DNA of 64,000 nt from Chryseobacterium sp. 18061. Its GTDB lineage: Bacteria > Pseudomonadota > Gammaproteobacteria > Enterobacterales > Enterobacteriaceae. Shown piece after piece: positions 18,520-27,562 of the stretch. Location: contig CACSKA010000002.1 in the NCBI GenBank assembly GCA_902706205.1, positions 434,001 to 498,000 of the forward strand, in the 5' to 3' direction. The position numbers and the translations under genes are program-made. Every line of letters begins with the position of its first letter. The stretch's first letter is position 1. The notes below the pieces were generated by a model, which saw only the letters and a program-made list of their open reading frames with translations, did not search any database and had not been told where the DNA came from.

Positions 18520-19161
18520 ATGAAAGAGTCTTTTCTGCAAGGCATGACGACGAAGGCAAAGTCGCAGGCAACGCATGATCTCATCGACCTGATCACGCCC
18601 TATGTCGTGTTTGAAGATGTTCCGGCCCGCACACAGCTGCACTTTTCCGTTAATAACGTGAATATGTGCTACATCCTGCGTTCTGGTCTCGTGAAGATGG
18701 GCAGAAGCACGGATGACTTTGTTCTCTCGTCAATCCCAACGCCAAACATCATAGGCATTACTGACCGAGTTCCGCATGAATCAGGCCTGTTTCTGGAGAC
18801 GCTGAGCGACGCTCAGATAGCCACCCTGACCACAGAAAGGGCGCATCACATCATTGGGCAAAATAACGCCTGGGAGCTGTTGGTCAAACACATGACCGCC
18901 GTCGCCACCAATCTCTTTAAAAAAAACGTAATTATGACCGCCCCCAGTACCTACGACGTGATGAAGTTTCAGCTGGTGACGCTGATGCGGGAGCCCGCAG
19001 ACCTGCGTGAATCGATCTCAACGGCAAAATACATTCTCGAAAGAACGCGTCTGTCACGCAGCACGGTGATGAAAATGCTCTCACAGCTTAAGCAAGGTGG
19101 ATATATCGAAATGGAAGACGGCGTACTGAAAGCAGTGCATCGTTTGCCGGATAAGTATTGA
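18520..19161 (+). CDS. IprA/YaiV-type winged-helix regulator, intact paralogue
   Basis: Protein of 213 residues with the same architecture as the preceding gene product: an N-terminal beta-rich sensor-like part (MCYILRSGLVKMGRSTDDF) and a C-terminal winged helix (STAKYILERTRLSRSTVMKMLSQLKQGGYIEME). The C-terminal 60 residues are clearly similar between the two, which suggests local duplication or an inherited pair. Lies 63 bp after the first regulator. Function inferred from position beside the fimbrial operon. Confidence 0.8.
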   Translation: MKESFLQGMTTKAKSQATHDLIDLITPYVVFEDVPARTQLHFSVNNVNMCYILRSGLVKMGRSTDDFVLSSIPTPNIIGITDRVPHESGLFLETLSDAQIATLTTERAHHIIGQNNAWELLVKHMTAVATNLFKKNVIMTAPSTYDVMKFQLVTLMREPADLRESISTAKYILERTRLSRSTVMKMLSQLKQGGYIEMEDGVLKAVHRLPDKY

Positions 19162-19170
19162 GCCCTTTGC

Positions 19171-19595
19171 CCCTCACCCCGGCCCTCTCCCCAAAGGGGC
19201 GAGGGGGAAAAGCAGTACCGAGCGGTCCCCTCTCCAAGGGGCGAGGGAGAAAGCCAGCGCCGAGCGGTCCCCTCTCCAAGGGACGAGGGAGAAAGCCAGC
19301 GCCGAGCGGTCCCCTCTCCAAGGGGCGAGGGAGAAAGCCAGCGCCGAGCGGTCCCCTCTCCAAGGGGCGAGGGAGAAAGCCAGCGCCGAGCGGTCCCCCT
19401 CTCCAAAGGACGAGGGAGAAAGCCAGTGCCGATCGATCCCCTAAGGGCCGAGGGAGAAAGCCAGCGCCGAGCGGTCCCCTCTCCAAGGGACGAGGGAGAT
19501 AACCAGTGCCGAGCGGTCCCCTATCCAAGGGACGAGGGAGAAAGCCAGCGCCGAGCGGTCCCCTCTCCCTTTTAGGGAGAGGGTTAGGGTGAGGG
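19171..19595. repeat. Inverted-repeat-bounded element with nine 42-bp tandem hairpin units
   Basis: The ends are inverted repeats of 21 bp with 18 matches: CCCTCACCC...CCCTCTCCC at 19171-19191 and its complement at 19575-19595. Between them the unit GAGGGAGAAAGCCAGCGCC, then GAGCGGTCCCCTCTCCAAGG, repeats about nine times with period 42. One unit near 19430 is degenerate. Each unit can fold as CCCTC...GAGGG. Because 42 is a multiple of 3, several frames stay open and give spurious repetitive ORFs. It looks like a MITE-like intergenic palindrome whose centre has expanded. Confidence 0.85.
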
Positions 19596-19621
19596 TAAAG
19601 GTCTGAGTGGCTCAATCCCCA

Positions 19622-19810
19622 CTACTGCGCCACATGGATCCGCTGAATAATGGCACGCTGCCCATTATACTCCAGCCCGCCTGCGGGTAACTCCACGATC
19701 CAATCGTCGACGAGGTTTTGAATAATTCCAGCCCATAACGCTTCACGCCAGTCAGACGCGTAGCGGGTGGTGCCATAAGGGCAATAGAAGCATAGCGGGC
19801 AGCATACTGG
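19622..19810 (-). pseudogene. Open frame of 62 codons without a start, gene remnant
   Basis: Between the repeat block and entF the minus strand is open from a TAG at 19811-19813 to a TAG at 19622-19624. It encodes ...YGTTRYASDWREALWAGIIQ... and ends ...QRAIIQRIHVAQ. Composition is protein-like, but there is no ATG/GTG/TTG start giving most of the frame. I do not recognise it. It may be the 3' end of a gene lost when the region was rearranged. It is the only content I see in 19596-19827. Confidence 0.4.
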
Positions 19811-19827
19811 CTACCCGCCGTTTCAGC

Positions 19828-22800
19828 CTACCCCAATATTTCCCTCAGCACCGGGCCGATGGCCTCAAACGCCTGCGGGGAGATGATGTCCACGTGAGCG
19901 CAGTTCTGGCGATACACCTCAAGTTCTTTCACCCACGGGCCCCAGGCGCGATGCGGGTCCTGTCCCGGCGTCAACGTTTTTTCCGCCACAAACAGTGTCG
20001 CTTTGCCGTCGAACGTCACACTGTGCGCGGTGGTTAACAGGCGCACCGCATCGGCGTAGTTGCCTTCAATCGCATTGAACAATTCGCCGGACGCTTGTCC
20101 CTGTTGCGCCGCCAGAAACGCTTCACGCTCGCGGTTAATTTCCGCCAGCACTTCCGGATCCAGGCCGTTGGCTTCCTTTTCCGACCAGTTCTGCGTTTCC
20201 GGCGGCCAGGTATCCAGTAACCCGAGGAACGCCACCGCTTCACCGCGCTGACGTAAACGCGCCGCAATACCCTGCGCCAGCGTGCCACCGAGCGAGTAGC
20301 CGAACAGATAATATGGGCCGTGTGGCTGCTGTTGCAGTAGTGTCGTCAGATGGTGCTCGCACAGCGCATCCAGATTTTCTGCGCTGACCATTGGTCCTTC
20401 CGGACGAGGCGATTGAATGCCGGTTATCGACCAGCGCGGACTCAGCCAGCGGGCCAGCACGATGAACTGCCAGGCAAAACCGGACGCCGGATGGAAACAC
20501 CACAGAGTTGGCCCATTGCTTTCACGCAGCGGTAGAATCGCCTCATAACCCAGACGCTGAGCCTGCGCATCGTTCACCGAATCCAGCAGATGACTGAGCT
20601 TACCGACTGTCGAGGCGACCATCACCTGTCCCGGCGTGACCTGACGCGCAAAGGTTCGGCTGAGCTGCGCCGCCAGACGCATCGCCAACAGCGAATGGCC
20701 GCCGAGCGCGAAGAAATCAGCATCGACGTCGCCAATCTCACAGCCCAGCAGCGCTTCGAACGCTTTAGCCACCGCGTGCTCGGTGGTGCTTTCCAGCGCA
20801 CGCCCCGGTGCTTTTTGCGTCAGTTCCGGCAGCGGCAAGGCTTTACGGTCCAGTTTGCCGTTGGCGCTCAGCGGTAGCGAGGCCAACGAGATAATCGTGA
20901 CCGGCACCATGTGTGGCGGCAGTTTGTCACGCAGACTTTCCAGTAGCAGGTCACACACTATCGGCAACCCGGAATCGGACACCACATAGCCCACCAGTTG
21001 ACGCGCATCGCCTCCCACCGCCGCGGCCTGATTCAACACACAGGCATGTGCCACAGCCTGAGCCACGCCCGGCAAACTCAGCATCATGCGCTCGATTTCA
21101 CCGAGCTCTATACGTTGCCCGCGAATTTTGAGCTGATCGTCGCTGCGGCCCAAATATTCCACCGCGCCGTTATCGAGCCAGCGCGCCACGTCACCGGTGC
21201 GATACATGTGCTCACCCGGCGCAAACGGATCGGCGATAAAGCGGCTGGCGGTCAGGTCCGGGCGCCCCATGTAGCCCTGCGCCAGCTGAATGCCGGTGAG
21301 GTATAAATCTCCCGCCACGCTGAACGGAACCGGGCGCATTTGCGCGTCGAGAATGCGTAACCCGGTATTCCACACCGGGAAACCAATCGGCACACTATTG
21401 CCGCAGACCGCCACCAGTTCAGGGCCAAATGCCGGATACCAACTGACGTCCACTGCCGCTTCCGTCGGGCCGTATAAATTGTGCAGCGGCGCATGAGTGA
21501 GCGCTTCCCATTCGCGGCACAGCGCGGTCGGCAGCGCTTCGCCGCTACAAAAGACCTGCTTCAACGTGCGGCACGATGCCACGTTTTCGTCCGTTAATGA
21601 GGCCACGAACGCCGCCAGCATCGACGGGACAAAGTGGGTGGTGGTCACGCCGAAATCGGCGAAGAACCGTTGCAGCGCCTGCGGATCGCGATGGGCGTCC
21701 GGCTCGGCCATCACCAGTTTTGCACCGGTGATAAACGGCCACCAAAATTCCCACACCGAGACGTCAAAACTGCACGGCGTTTTCTGCGCTACCACGTCGG
21801 CGGCAGTCAGCGGATAGTGATCCTGCATCCACAGCAGGCGGTTGACGATCGCCGTCTGCCCAACCATTACCCCTTTCGGGCGGCCGGTCGATCCGGAGGT
21901 AAAGATAATGTAGGCGGTGTGATCTGGCTGCGACAACGCCAGCGGTGTGTCGTTCCCCGCGGCCAACGGCGCGCTGTAGCACAGCGTGTCGATCCCGGGA
22001 AAACGGCTGAGCTGATCCTCAGACGTAATAAGCAATGACGGCTGCGCATCTTCGAGCATCATGTGCAGACGATCGTCCGGATAGCCGGTGTCGAGCGGCA
22101 GCCAGGCCGCGCCCGCTTCCACGATCCCGTGCAGCGCCAGGGTCAAAAAGACCGAACGGGGCAGCGCCACCGCCACGCTGTCGCCGGGTTTGACTCCGCG
22201 CTCACGCAGCAGATTCGCCAGGGCGACCACCTGCTGGCGCATTTCGCGATAGCTGAACTGCAGCCGGGCATCTGCCAGCGCGGGCGCGTCAGGCGTTTTC
22301 ACCGCCTGGGCCGCCACCAGCGCACTGAGCGTGCTTTCCGGTAGCATCATACCGGTTTCATTAATCTGTTCGAGGCGCTGATATTCCGTGTCTGACACCA
22401 AATCCACGTCGCCGCAGCGAAGCGCAGGATTGGCGGCAAACTGTGTGAGCATCGCACTTAACCGCGCCATATGCTGGCGTAACGTCAGCTCGTCGTAGCG
22501 CTGTTGGTTAGCCAGCACTTCAATGGTCAGGCCGCCCTCTTCGTCCGGGAACAGCGCCAATTCCAGGTCATTCACCGGCCCGGTGGCGAGTGTATGCGTG
22601 GTGGTGTGAACGCCGTCGATCTCAAGCTGATAATCGAACACTTTGACGTTAAAAACGGGGCCAAACAGGGGGTCGTCACCCGCAACCTTTCCGGCATCGC
22701 GTACGATTTGTTCAGCGTCATAGCGCTGATGGCGACGCATTTTTTTCAGCTGCGCCCCCAGACGATTGGCCAGTTCCGACAGGGTTTCTTCCGGTTTGAG

Positions 22801-23694
22801 AGTGACCGCCAGCGGCAGCACGTTCAACACCGGTCCGGTGGCGGTGAGCGCCGCCGAACCTAAACGGCGCATGAAAATGTAGCCCGCCGCGTAGTCGTTA
22901 CGGCCACACAGTCGGCCCAACCACAGCGCCGCCAGCGCAAGGGCTAAATCGGTGCGCGGGCTGGCGGTGGCAGCCGATAAACGGCTAAACGCCTGTTTGT
23001 CGGCACTGAGTTTTAAACGCCAGATGGCGGTGGTCGAGGCGCGGCCCGGCAACGGTACAGCAGATAGCGAGGCCGGAGACGGCAACTGCTGGCGCTGCTC
23101 AGCCCAGAAAGCACCGTCGCGGGTCCAGGCGTCGCTGTCGCGATAGCGCTGATATTCATCGACCACTTCCGCAAAGGGCGTAAACGGTGATGCCGGCAAC
23201 GTTTCGCCTTTCAGCAACGCGCGATATATGTGTACGATCTGTCGGGTGATGGCGGGAAAACTGAAGCCATCAACCAGCAAATGGTGATATCGCTGATACC
23301 AGTACCAGCGGTTGTCGGCCACACGTAACAGCTGATGACACACCAGCGGGTTGCCACTGTCGACGCGGGTGTTTTGCGCTAAGTCAGCCTGCATGTGTGC
23401 GAGTGCGGCGGCGTGCGCGTCGGCTTCATGACGTAAATCCTGCACCGCTGAAACACCCGGCGTGAGCGCGTCATCCACCCATTGCCACGGTTCACCATTT
23501 TCTTCGGTGAAGCGCATACGCAGAGTATCGGCCTGCGCCAGCCCCATCGTTATGGCCTGCTGTAACAGCGACGCGTCAATCGCGCCGTCGAGTTCAACGT
23601 AATGGGCGACGCTCCAGGCATTTGGCAGCGTGGAGAGCTGTTCCGCCATCCAGATCCCGGGCTGGGCCGCAACCAGCGGTAACCGTTCAGTCAT
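19828..23694 (-). CDS. entF: Enterobactin synthetase component F (NRPS)
   Basis: Non-ribosomal peptide synthetase of 1288 residues (E. coli 1293). It activates serine, condenses it with DHB from EntB, and trimerises and cyclises the product. Order: condensation domain with HHLLVDG at about 137-143; adenylation domain with TSGSTGRPKG at about 600; thiolation site FFALGGHSLLAMRL near 995-1005, loaded by EntD; thioesterase with GYSLGG near 1133. The ATG at 23694 has GGAG seven bases upstream and overlaps the ybdZ stop by 8 bp; a TTG five codons upstream is unlikely. Last gene of fes-ybdZ-entF. Confidence 0.97.
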   Translation of the reverse strand: MTERLPLVAAQPGIWMAEQLSTLPNAWSVAHYVELDGAIDASLLQQAITMGLAQADTLRMRFTEENGEPWQWVDDALTPGVSAVQDLRHEADAHAAALAHMQADLAQNTRVDSGNPLVCHQLLRVADNRWYWYQRYHHLLVDGFSFPAITRQIVHIYRALLKGETLPASPFTPFAEVVDEYQRYRDSDAWTRDGAFWAEQRQQLPSPASLSAVPLPGRASTTAIWRLKLSADKQAFSRLSAATASPRTDLALALAALWLGRLCGRNDYAAGYIFMRRLGSAALTATGPVLNVLPLAVTLKPEETLSELANRLGAQLKKMRRHQRYDAEQIVRDAGKVAGDDPLFGPVFNVKVFDYQLEIDGVHTTTHTLATGPVNDLELALFPDEEGGLTIEVLANQQRYDELTLRQHMARLSAMLTQFAANPALRCGDVDLVSDTEYQRLEQINETGMMLPESTLSALVAAQAVKTPDAPALADARLQFSYREMRQQVVALANLLRERGVKPGDSVAVALPRSVFLTLALHGIVEAGAAWLPLDTGYPDDRLHMMLEDAQPSLLITSEDQLSRFPGIDTLCYSAPLAAGNDTPLALSQPDHTAYIIFTSGSTGRPKGVMVGQTAIVNRLLWMQDHYPLTAADVVAQKTPCSFDVSVWEFWWPFITGAKLVMAEPDAHRDPQALQRFFADFGVTTTHFVPSMLAAFVASLTDENVASCRTLKQVFCSGEALPTALCREWEALTHAPLHNLYGPTEAAVDVSWYPAFGPELVAVCGNSVPIGFPVWNTGLRILDAQMRPVPFSVAGDLYLTGIQLAQGYMGRPDLTASRFIADPFAPGEHMYRTGDVARWLDNGAVEYLGRSDDQLKIRGQRIELGEIERMMLSLPGVAQAVAHACVLNQAAAVGGDARQLVGYVVSDSGLPIVCDLLLESLRDKLPPHMVPVTIISLASLPLSANGKLDRKALPLPELTQKAPGRALESTTEHAVAKAFEALLGCEIGDVDADFFALGGHSLLAMRLAAQLSRTFARQVTPGQVMVASTVGKLSHLLDSVNDAQAQRLGYEAILPLRESNGPTLWCFHPASGFAWQFIVLARWLSPRWSITGIQSPRPEGPMVSAENLDALCEHHLTTLLQQQPHGPYYLFGYSLGGTLAQGIAARLRQRGEAVAFLGLLDTWPPETQNWSEKEANGLDPEVLAEINREREAFLAAQQGQASGELFNAIEGNYADAVRLLTTAHSVTFDGKATLFVAEKTLTPGQDPHRAWGPWVKELEVYRQNCAHVDIISPQAFEAIGPVLREILG

Positions 23695-23902
23695 GGCGAT
23701 CTCCGGCAAAATGGGCAGGGTTCAGCGTGGTCCAGCGCGCCGCCAGCCAGGCGTTGCAGACCTCGGCGCTTTGCGGTTCACAGACGATTTCCCAGCCCGC
23801 CGGGAGGGCGCACTGCTGCGGCCAAAGGCTGTACTGCTGGCGAGAATTTTGCAGGATATAAAACTGCCCTTGCGCATCATCGAAAGGGTTACTGATTTGC
23901 AT
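23687..23902 (-). CDS. ybdZ: MbtH-like protein YbdZ
   Basis: Small MbtH-family protein of 71 residues that binds and activates the EntF adenylation domain. Family motif NPFDD...GQFYILQNSRQQYSLWP...PAGWEIV, with the conserved Trp residues, is complete. ATG at 23902, 26 bp after the fes stop; the C-terminus overlaps entF by 8 bp, coupling the partners. Confidence 0.95.
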   Translation of the reverse strand: MQISNPFDDAQGQFYILQNSRQQYSLWPQQCALPAGWEIVCEPQSAEVCNAWLAARWTTLNPAHFAGDRHD

Positions 23903-23928
23903 ACCAAACTCCTGTCGTAAAGCGCGCT

Positions 23929-25134
23929 TTATGCATCGACCAGCGGCTGCCAGAGCGCAATCAGCCCCGCAGTAAGCCCGCCACGCCAACACAGCGCATC
24001 GTGTCCGCCGTCAACCTGACGCCAGAAAACCGGCTGCTGTTGTAGTTGTTGTAAGAGGGCCTGATTGGCCTCAAAGATGACCGGCTCGCGACGTCCGGCT
24101 TCAAGCCAGATGCGCAGGCCTTGCGCTGAAAATTCACCGCGAGAAAGTTTTTCAAGAATAACGCCGCCATGGCGATCGCCACGTTTCGGCCACCAGTAGG
24201 AGCCGGACTGGCTCAGCACGCAGCCAAAACGCCGTGGCCAGCTAAGCCCGGCGAACATGGCTGCCAGTCCGCCGAAGCTTTGCCCGGCGACAAGCGTGCG
24301 TTCCGGCTGCTCGCTGAACGGCGCGATGCGCTGAATCTGTGGCAGTAATTCTGCCTGTAACGCCTGCCAGAAATCGGTGTTGCACGGTAATTCCGCGCTG
24401 CGATGGGCGGTGTCGATGGCATCCACCAGCACGTACACCGCTGCGGGAAGCTGCCCTTCGCTGGTCAGTCGGGCGAGCGGAGACCACACCGGCATACTTT
24501 CAGCCCAGAATTGACCATCAAGCAAAATCGCCAGCGGCCGCGCATGCTGCGACGGTTTTCCGGTGGTGTAAATCCACACCCGGCGGACGTTCCCGAGACG
24601 CTGACTGCGCCATTGAATACACACCGGCGGCGTGTACGGTTCGTCAGGGCTGTCCCAGCCTGGCTGTTCAGGGGCATCGGGCAGTGACAGTGCCGATACC
24701 GCATGCCCGCGTCCACCGCGCCAGCTGTGCTTATTGCGCGGATCGGCCATCGCCTGCGGCAACAATTTTCGCCAGCCTTCGCGCAACAAAATGCGATTTG
24801 GCGCGTCGCCGTTAAACAGCGCTGCATCGAAATCATCGTCACGTTCGGAAGGAATAAAACAGTAGCTGCCGCGCCAGCTGGCAGGTAGCCGCGTGTGCCA
24901 CTGCCAAACGTCGGTGCCCGGCACACGGGACAGCGTCTGCGGCACTGAATTCTGGTGATGATCGGTCACGCCGGTGATGTAAAGCCACACCCGCTTGAGA
25001 GTCGAATGCAGCTCGCTGCCCGCCGGATCGCGCCAGAAAAACGTGACGTGGCAAAACTCCCCTTCCCGCCGCCATTGTGGCCCGTCAATGCGTTCCCACC
25101 AGGCTGCACTCCCTGTCGTTACCATCTGCGCCAC
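23929..25134 (-). CDS. fes: Enterochelin esterase Fes
   Basis: Cytoplasmic esterase of 401 residues that hydrolyses the trilactone of ferric enterobactin to release iron. The N-terminal enterochelin-esterase domain (RVWLYITGVTDHHQNS) precedes an alpha/beta-hydrolase domain with the nucleophile motif VAGQSFGG and the His in DGGHDALCWRGG. GTG at 25134 has GGGG five bases upstream; ATG at 25125 is the alternative start. Divergent from fepA across the Fur-box region. Confidence 0.95.
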   Translation of the reverse strand: MAQMVTTGSAAWWERIDGPQWRREGEFCHVTFFWRDPAGSELHSTLKRVWLYITGVTDHHQNSVPQTLSRVPGTDVWQWHTRLPASWRGSYCFIPSERDDDFDAALFNGDAPNRILLREGWRKLLPQAMADPRNKHSWRGGRGHAVSALSLPDAPEQPGWDSPDEPYTPPVCIQWRSQRLGNVRRVWIYTTGKPSQHARPLAILLDGQFWAESMPVWSPLARLTSEGQLPAAVYVLVDAIDTAHRSAELPCNTDFWQALQAELLPQIQRIAPFSEQPERTLVAGQSFGGLAAMFAGLSWPRRFGCVLSQSGSYWWPKRGDRHGGVILEKLSRGEFSAQGLRIWLEAGRREPVIFEANQALLQQLQQQPVFWRQVDGGHDALCWRGGLTAGLIALWQPLVDA

Positions 25135-25180
25135 GTCAACCCCGCGTTATGTGTGGAATTTTGTTACATCTCAAAATTTA

Positions 25181-25216
25181 TTGATAATATTATTGATAAC
25201 TATTTGCATTTGCAAT
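25181..25216. promoter_or_regulatory. Fur-box array between fes and fepA
   Basis: AT-rich array of overlapping hexamers (TTGATAATATTATTGATAAC followed by TATTTGCATTTGCAAT), with two overlapping 19-mers each matching the Fur consensus at 12 positions. As I recall it, the E. coli fepA-fes control region has a very similar sequence. Expected to repress both directions when iron is sufficient. Confidence 0.78.
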
Positions 25217-25298
25217 AGCGTATTGGCGCGCGTTTAGAACATTTACAGCCTCAGATGTATGCCGGGGCTTTACACTTACAGCAGGACGTTGGCTCACA

Positions 25299-27524
25299 AT
25301 GAATAACAAACTCAAATCTCTGGCCTTACTGGTCAATCTGGGTATTTACGGGGTGGCATTACCAGCATTCGCAGAAGAGACCGCAAAGGCAAAAACTGCA
25401 GACGCTGAAGAAACCATGGTGGTTACCGCGGCGCAGCAGAACCTTCAGGCGCCAGGTGTTTCAACCATTACCGCCGATGAAATCCGTAAACGCCCGCCCG
25501 CTCGTGACGTTTCCGAAATTATCCGTACCATGCCTGGCGTTAACCTGACCGGTAACTCCACCAGCGGCCAGCGCGGGAATAACCGCCAGATTGATATTCG
25601 CGGCATGGGCCCGGAAAATACCCTGATCCTGATTGACGGTAAGCCTGTCACCAGCCGTAACTCCATTCGTCTGGGCTGGCGCGGCGAGCGTGATACCCGT
25701 GGCGACACCAGTTGGGTTCCGCCAGAGATGATTGAGCGTATCGACGTTATTCGTGGCCCAGCGGCGGCACGCTACGGCAATGGCGCAGCAGGCGGCGTGG
25801 TGAACATCATCACTAAGAAAGCCAGCAGTGAGTGGCACGGAACATGGGACACTTACATGAACCTGCCGGAGCATAAAGATGAAGGCTCCACGAAGCGCAC
25901 CAACTTCAGCCTGACCGGCCCGATGGGCGGCGATTTCAGCTTCCGCCTGAACGGCAACCTGGATAAAACTCAGGCCGATGCCTGGGACATTAACCAGGGC
26001 CATCAGTCTGAGCGTACCGGAATTTACCAGAACACCCTGCCCGCCGGGCGCGAAGGGGTGGAAAATAAAGACATCAATGGCGTGCTGCGTTGGGACTTTG
26101 CGCCAATGCAGTCGCTGGAACTGCAGGCGGGCTATAGCCGTCAGAACAACCTGTACTCGGGTGATACCCAGAACACCAACACCAATGATTTCGTCAAAGA
26201 GAACTACGGCAAAGAGACCAACCGTCTGTACCGTCAAACCTACTCTCTGACCTGGAACGGCGGCTGGGATAACGGCATCACCACCAGCACCTGGGCGCAG
26301 TACGAACACACCCGCAACTCGCGTAAAGGTGAAGGCCTTGCGGGCGGCACGGAAGGTATCTTCAACTCAGATAAATTCGTCGATATCGATCTGGACGATG
26401 TGCTGCTACACAGCGAAATCAACCTGCCTATCGACTTCGTGTTCAACCAGACGCTGACTGTGGGCACCGAGTGGAACCAGCAGCGCATGAAGGATATGGC
26501 GTCGAACACCCAGACCTTTATGGGCGGCACCGTTCCGGGCTACAGCAGCACCAACCGTAGCCCGTATTCGCAGGCCGAAATCTTCTCGCTGTTCGCGGAA
26601 GACAACATTGAAGTGACCGACACGACGATGTTAACTCCGGCGCTGCGTTTCGATCATCACAGTATTGTCGGCGATAACTGGAGCCCGTCCCTGAACCTGT
26701 CGCAAGGGTTGTGGGATGATTTCACACTGAAAATGGGGATCGCCCGCGCCTATAAAGCGCCGAGCCTGTACCAGACCAACCCGAACTACATTCTCTACAG
26801 TAAAGGCCAGGGCTGCTACGCCAGCGCCAGCGGCTGCTACCTGCAAGGGAATGAAGACCTGAAAGCGGAAACCAGCATCAACAAAGAAATTGGTCTGGAA
26901 TTCAAGCATGATGGCTGGCTGGCGGGTGCCACCTGGTTCCGTAACGACTATCGCGACAAAATTGAAGCAGGCTATGCACCGGTGTACACCAACGGTTCCG
27001 GGACCGATCTCTACAAGTGGGAGAACGTACCAAAAGCCGTGGTTGAAGGCCTGGAAGGCACCTTGAACGTCCCGGTGAGCGAGACCGTAAACTGGACCAA
27101 CAACATCACCTACATGCTGCAAAGTAAGAACAAAGAGACCGGCGATCGTCTGTCTATCATCCCGGAATACACCCTCAACTCGACCCTGAGCTGGCAGGTG
27201 TATCAGGACTTCTCCGTGCAGTCGACCTTCACCTGGTACGGCAAGCAGCAGCCGAAGAAGTACAACTACAAAGGCCAACCGGCGACCGGTACCGAGCTGA
27301 ACGAAGTGAGCCCGTACAGCATTCTTGGCCTGAGCGGCACCTGGGATGCGACCAAATACGTAAGCTTCACCGCGGGTATCGATAACCTGTTCGACAAACG
27401 CCACTGGCGCGCGGGTAACGCCCAGACCACCGGCGGCGCGACGGGCTATATGTACGGCGCGGGTGCAGAGACCTATAACGAGTCTGGCCGCACTTACTAC
27501 ATGAGCGTGAATACACACTTCTGA
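25299..27524 (+). CDS. fepA: Ferric enterobactin outer-membrane receptor FepA
   Basis: TonB-dependent receptor of 741 residues (E. coli precursor 746). Signal peptide cut after PAFA; TonB box ETMVV at residues 38-42; plug domain with DVSEIIRTMPGVNLTGNS and ERIDVIRGPAAARYGNGAAGGVVNI; C-terminal 22-strand barrel ending RTYYMSVNTHF with terminal Phe. Imports ferric enterobactin and serves as a colicin B/D-type target in relatives. Followed 38 bp later by entD. Confidence 0.97.
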   Translation: MNNKLKSLALLVNLGIYGVALPAFAEETAKAKTADAEETMVVTAAQQNLQAPGVSTITADEIRKRPPARDVSEIIRTMPGVNLTGNSTSGQRGNNRQIDIRGMGPENTLILIDGKPVTSRNSIRLGWRGERDTRGDTSWVPPEMIERIDVIRGPAAARYGNGAAGGVVNIITKKASSEWHGTWDTYMNLPEHKDEGSTKRTNFSLTGPMGGDFSFRLNGNLDKTQADAWDINQGHQSERTGIYQNTLPAGREGVENKDINGVLRWDFAPMQSLELQAGYSRQNNLYSGDTQNTNTNDFVKENYGKETNRLYRQTYSLTWNGGWDNGITTSTWAQYEHTRNSRKGEGLAGGTEGIFNSDKFVDIDLDDVLLHSEINLPIDFVFNQTLTVGTEWNQQRMKDMASNTQTFMGGTVPGYSSTNRSPYSQAEIFSLFAEDNIEVTDTTMLTPALRFDHHSIVGDNWSPSLNLSQGLWDDFTLKMGIARAYKAPSLYQTNPNYILYSKGQGCYASASGCYLQGNEDLKAETSINKEIGLEFKHDGWLAGATWFRNDYRDKIEAGYAPVYTNGSGTDLYKWENVPKAVVEGLEGTLNVPVSETVNWTNNITYMLQSKNKETGDRLSIIPEYTLNSTLSWQVYQDFSVQSTFTWYGKQQPKKYNYKGQPATGTELNEVSPYSILGLSGTWDATKYVSFTAGIDNLFDKRHWRAGNAQTTGGATGYMYGAGAETYNESGRTYYMSVNTHF

Positions 27525-27535
27525 TAACGAGGCAG

Positions 27536-27555
27536 CCCTCTCCTGCGGGAGAGGG
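27536..27555. promoter_or_regulatory. Stem-loop covering the entD ribosome-binding site
   Basis: CCCTCTCC (27536-27543) pairs with GGAGAGGG (27548-27555) around a 4-nt loop. The 3' arm is also the only Shine-Dalgarno candidate for entD, seven bases before its ATG at 27563. The arms resemble the ends of the 19171-19595 element. It could terminate fepA mRNA partly or limit entD translation. Confidence 0.55.
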
Positions 27556-27562
27556 TATCACC

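Noticed and set aside
19192..19560. Possible CRISPR array
   Set aside because: The repeats are directly adjacent with no unique spacers, and there are no cas genes.
18969..19615. Long repetitive reading frames on both strands across the 42-bp array
   Set aside because: They arise because the unit length is a multiple of three; no ribosome sites, low-complexity Pro/Gly/Leu/Arg repeats, and the DNA is explained by the palindromic repeat.
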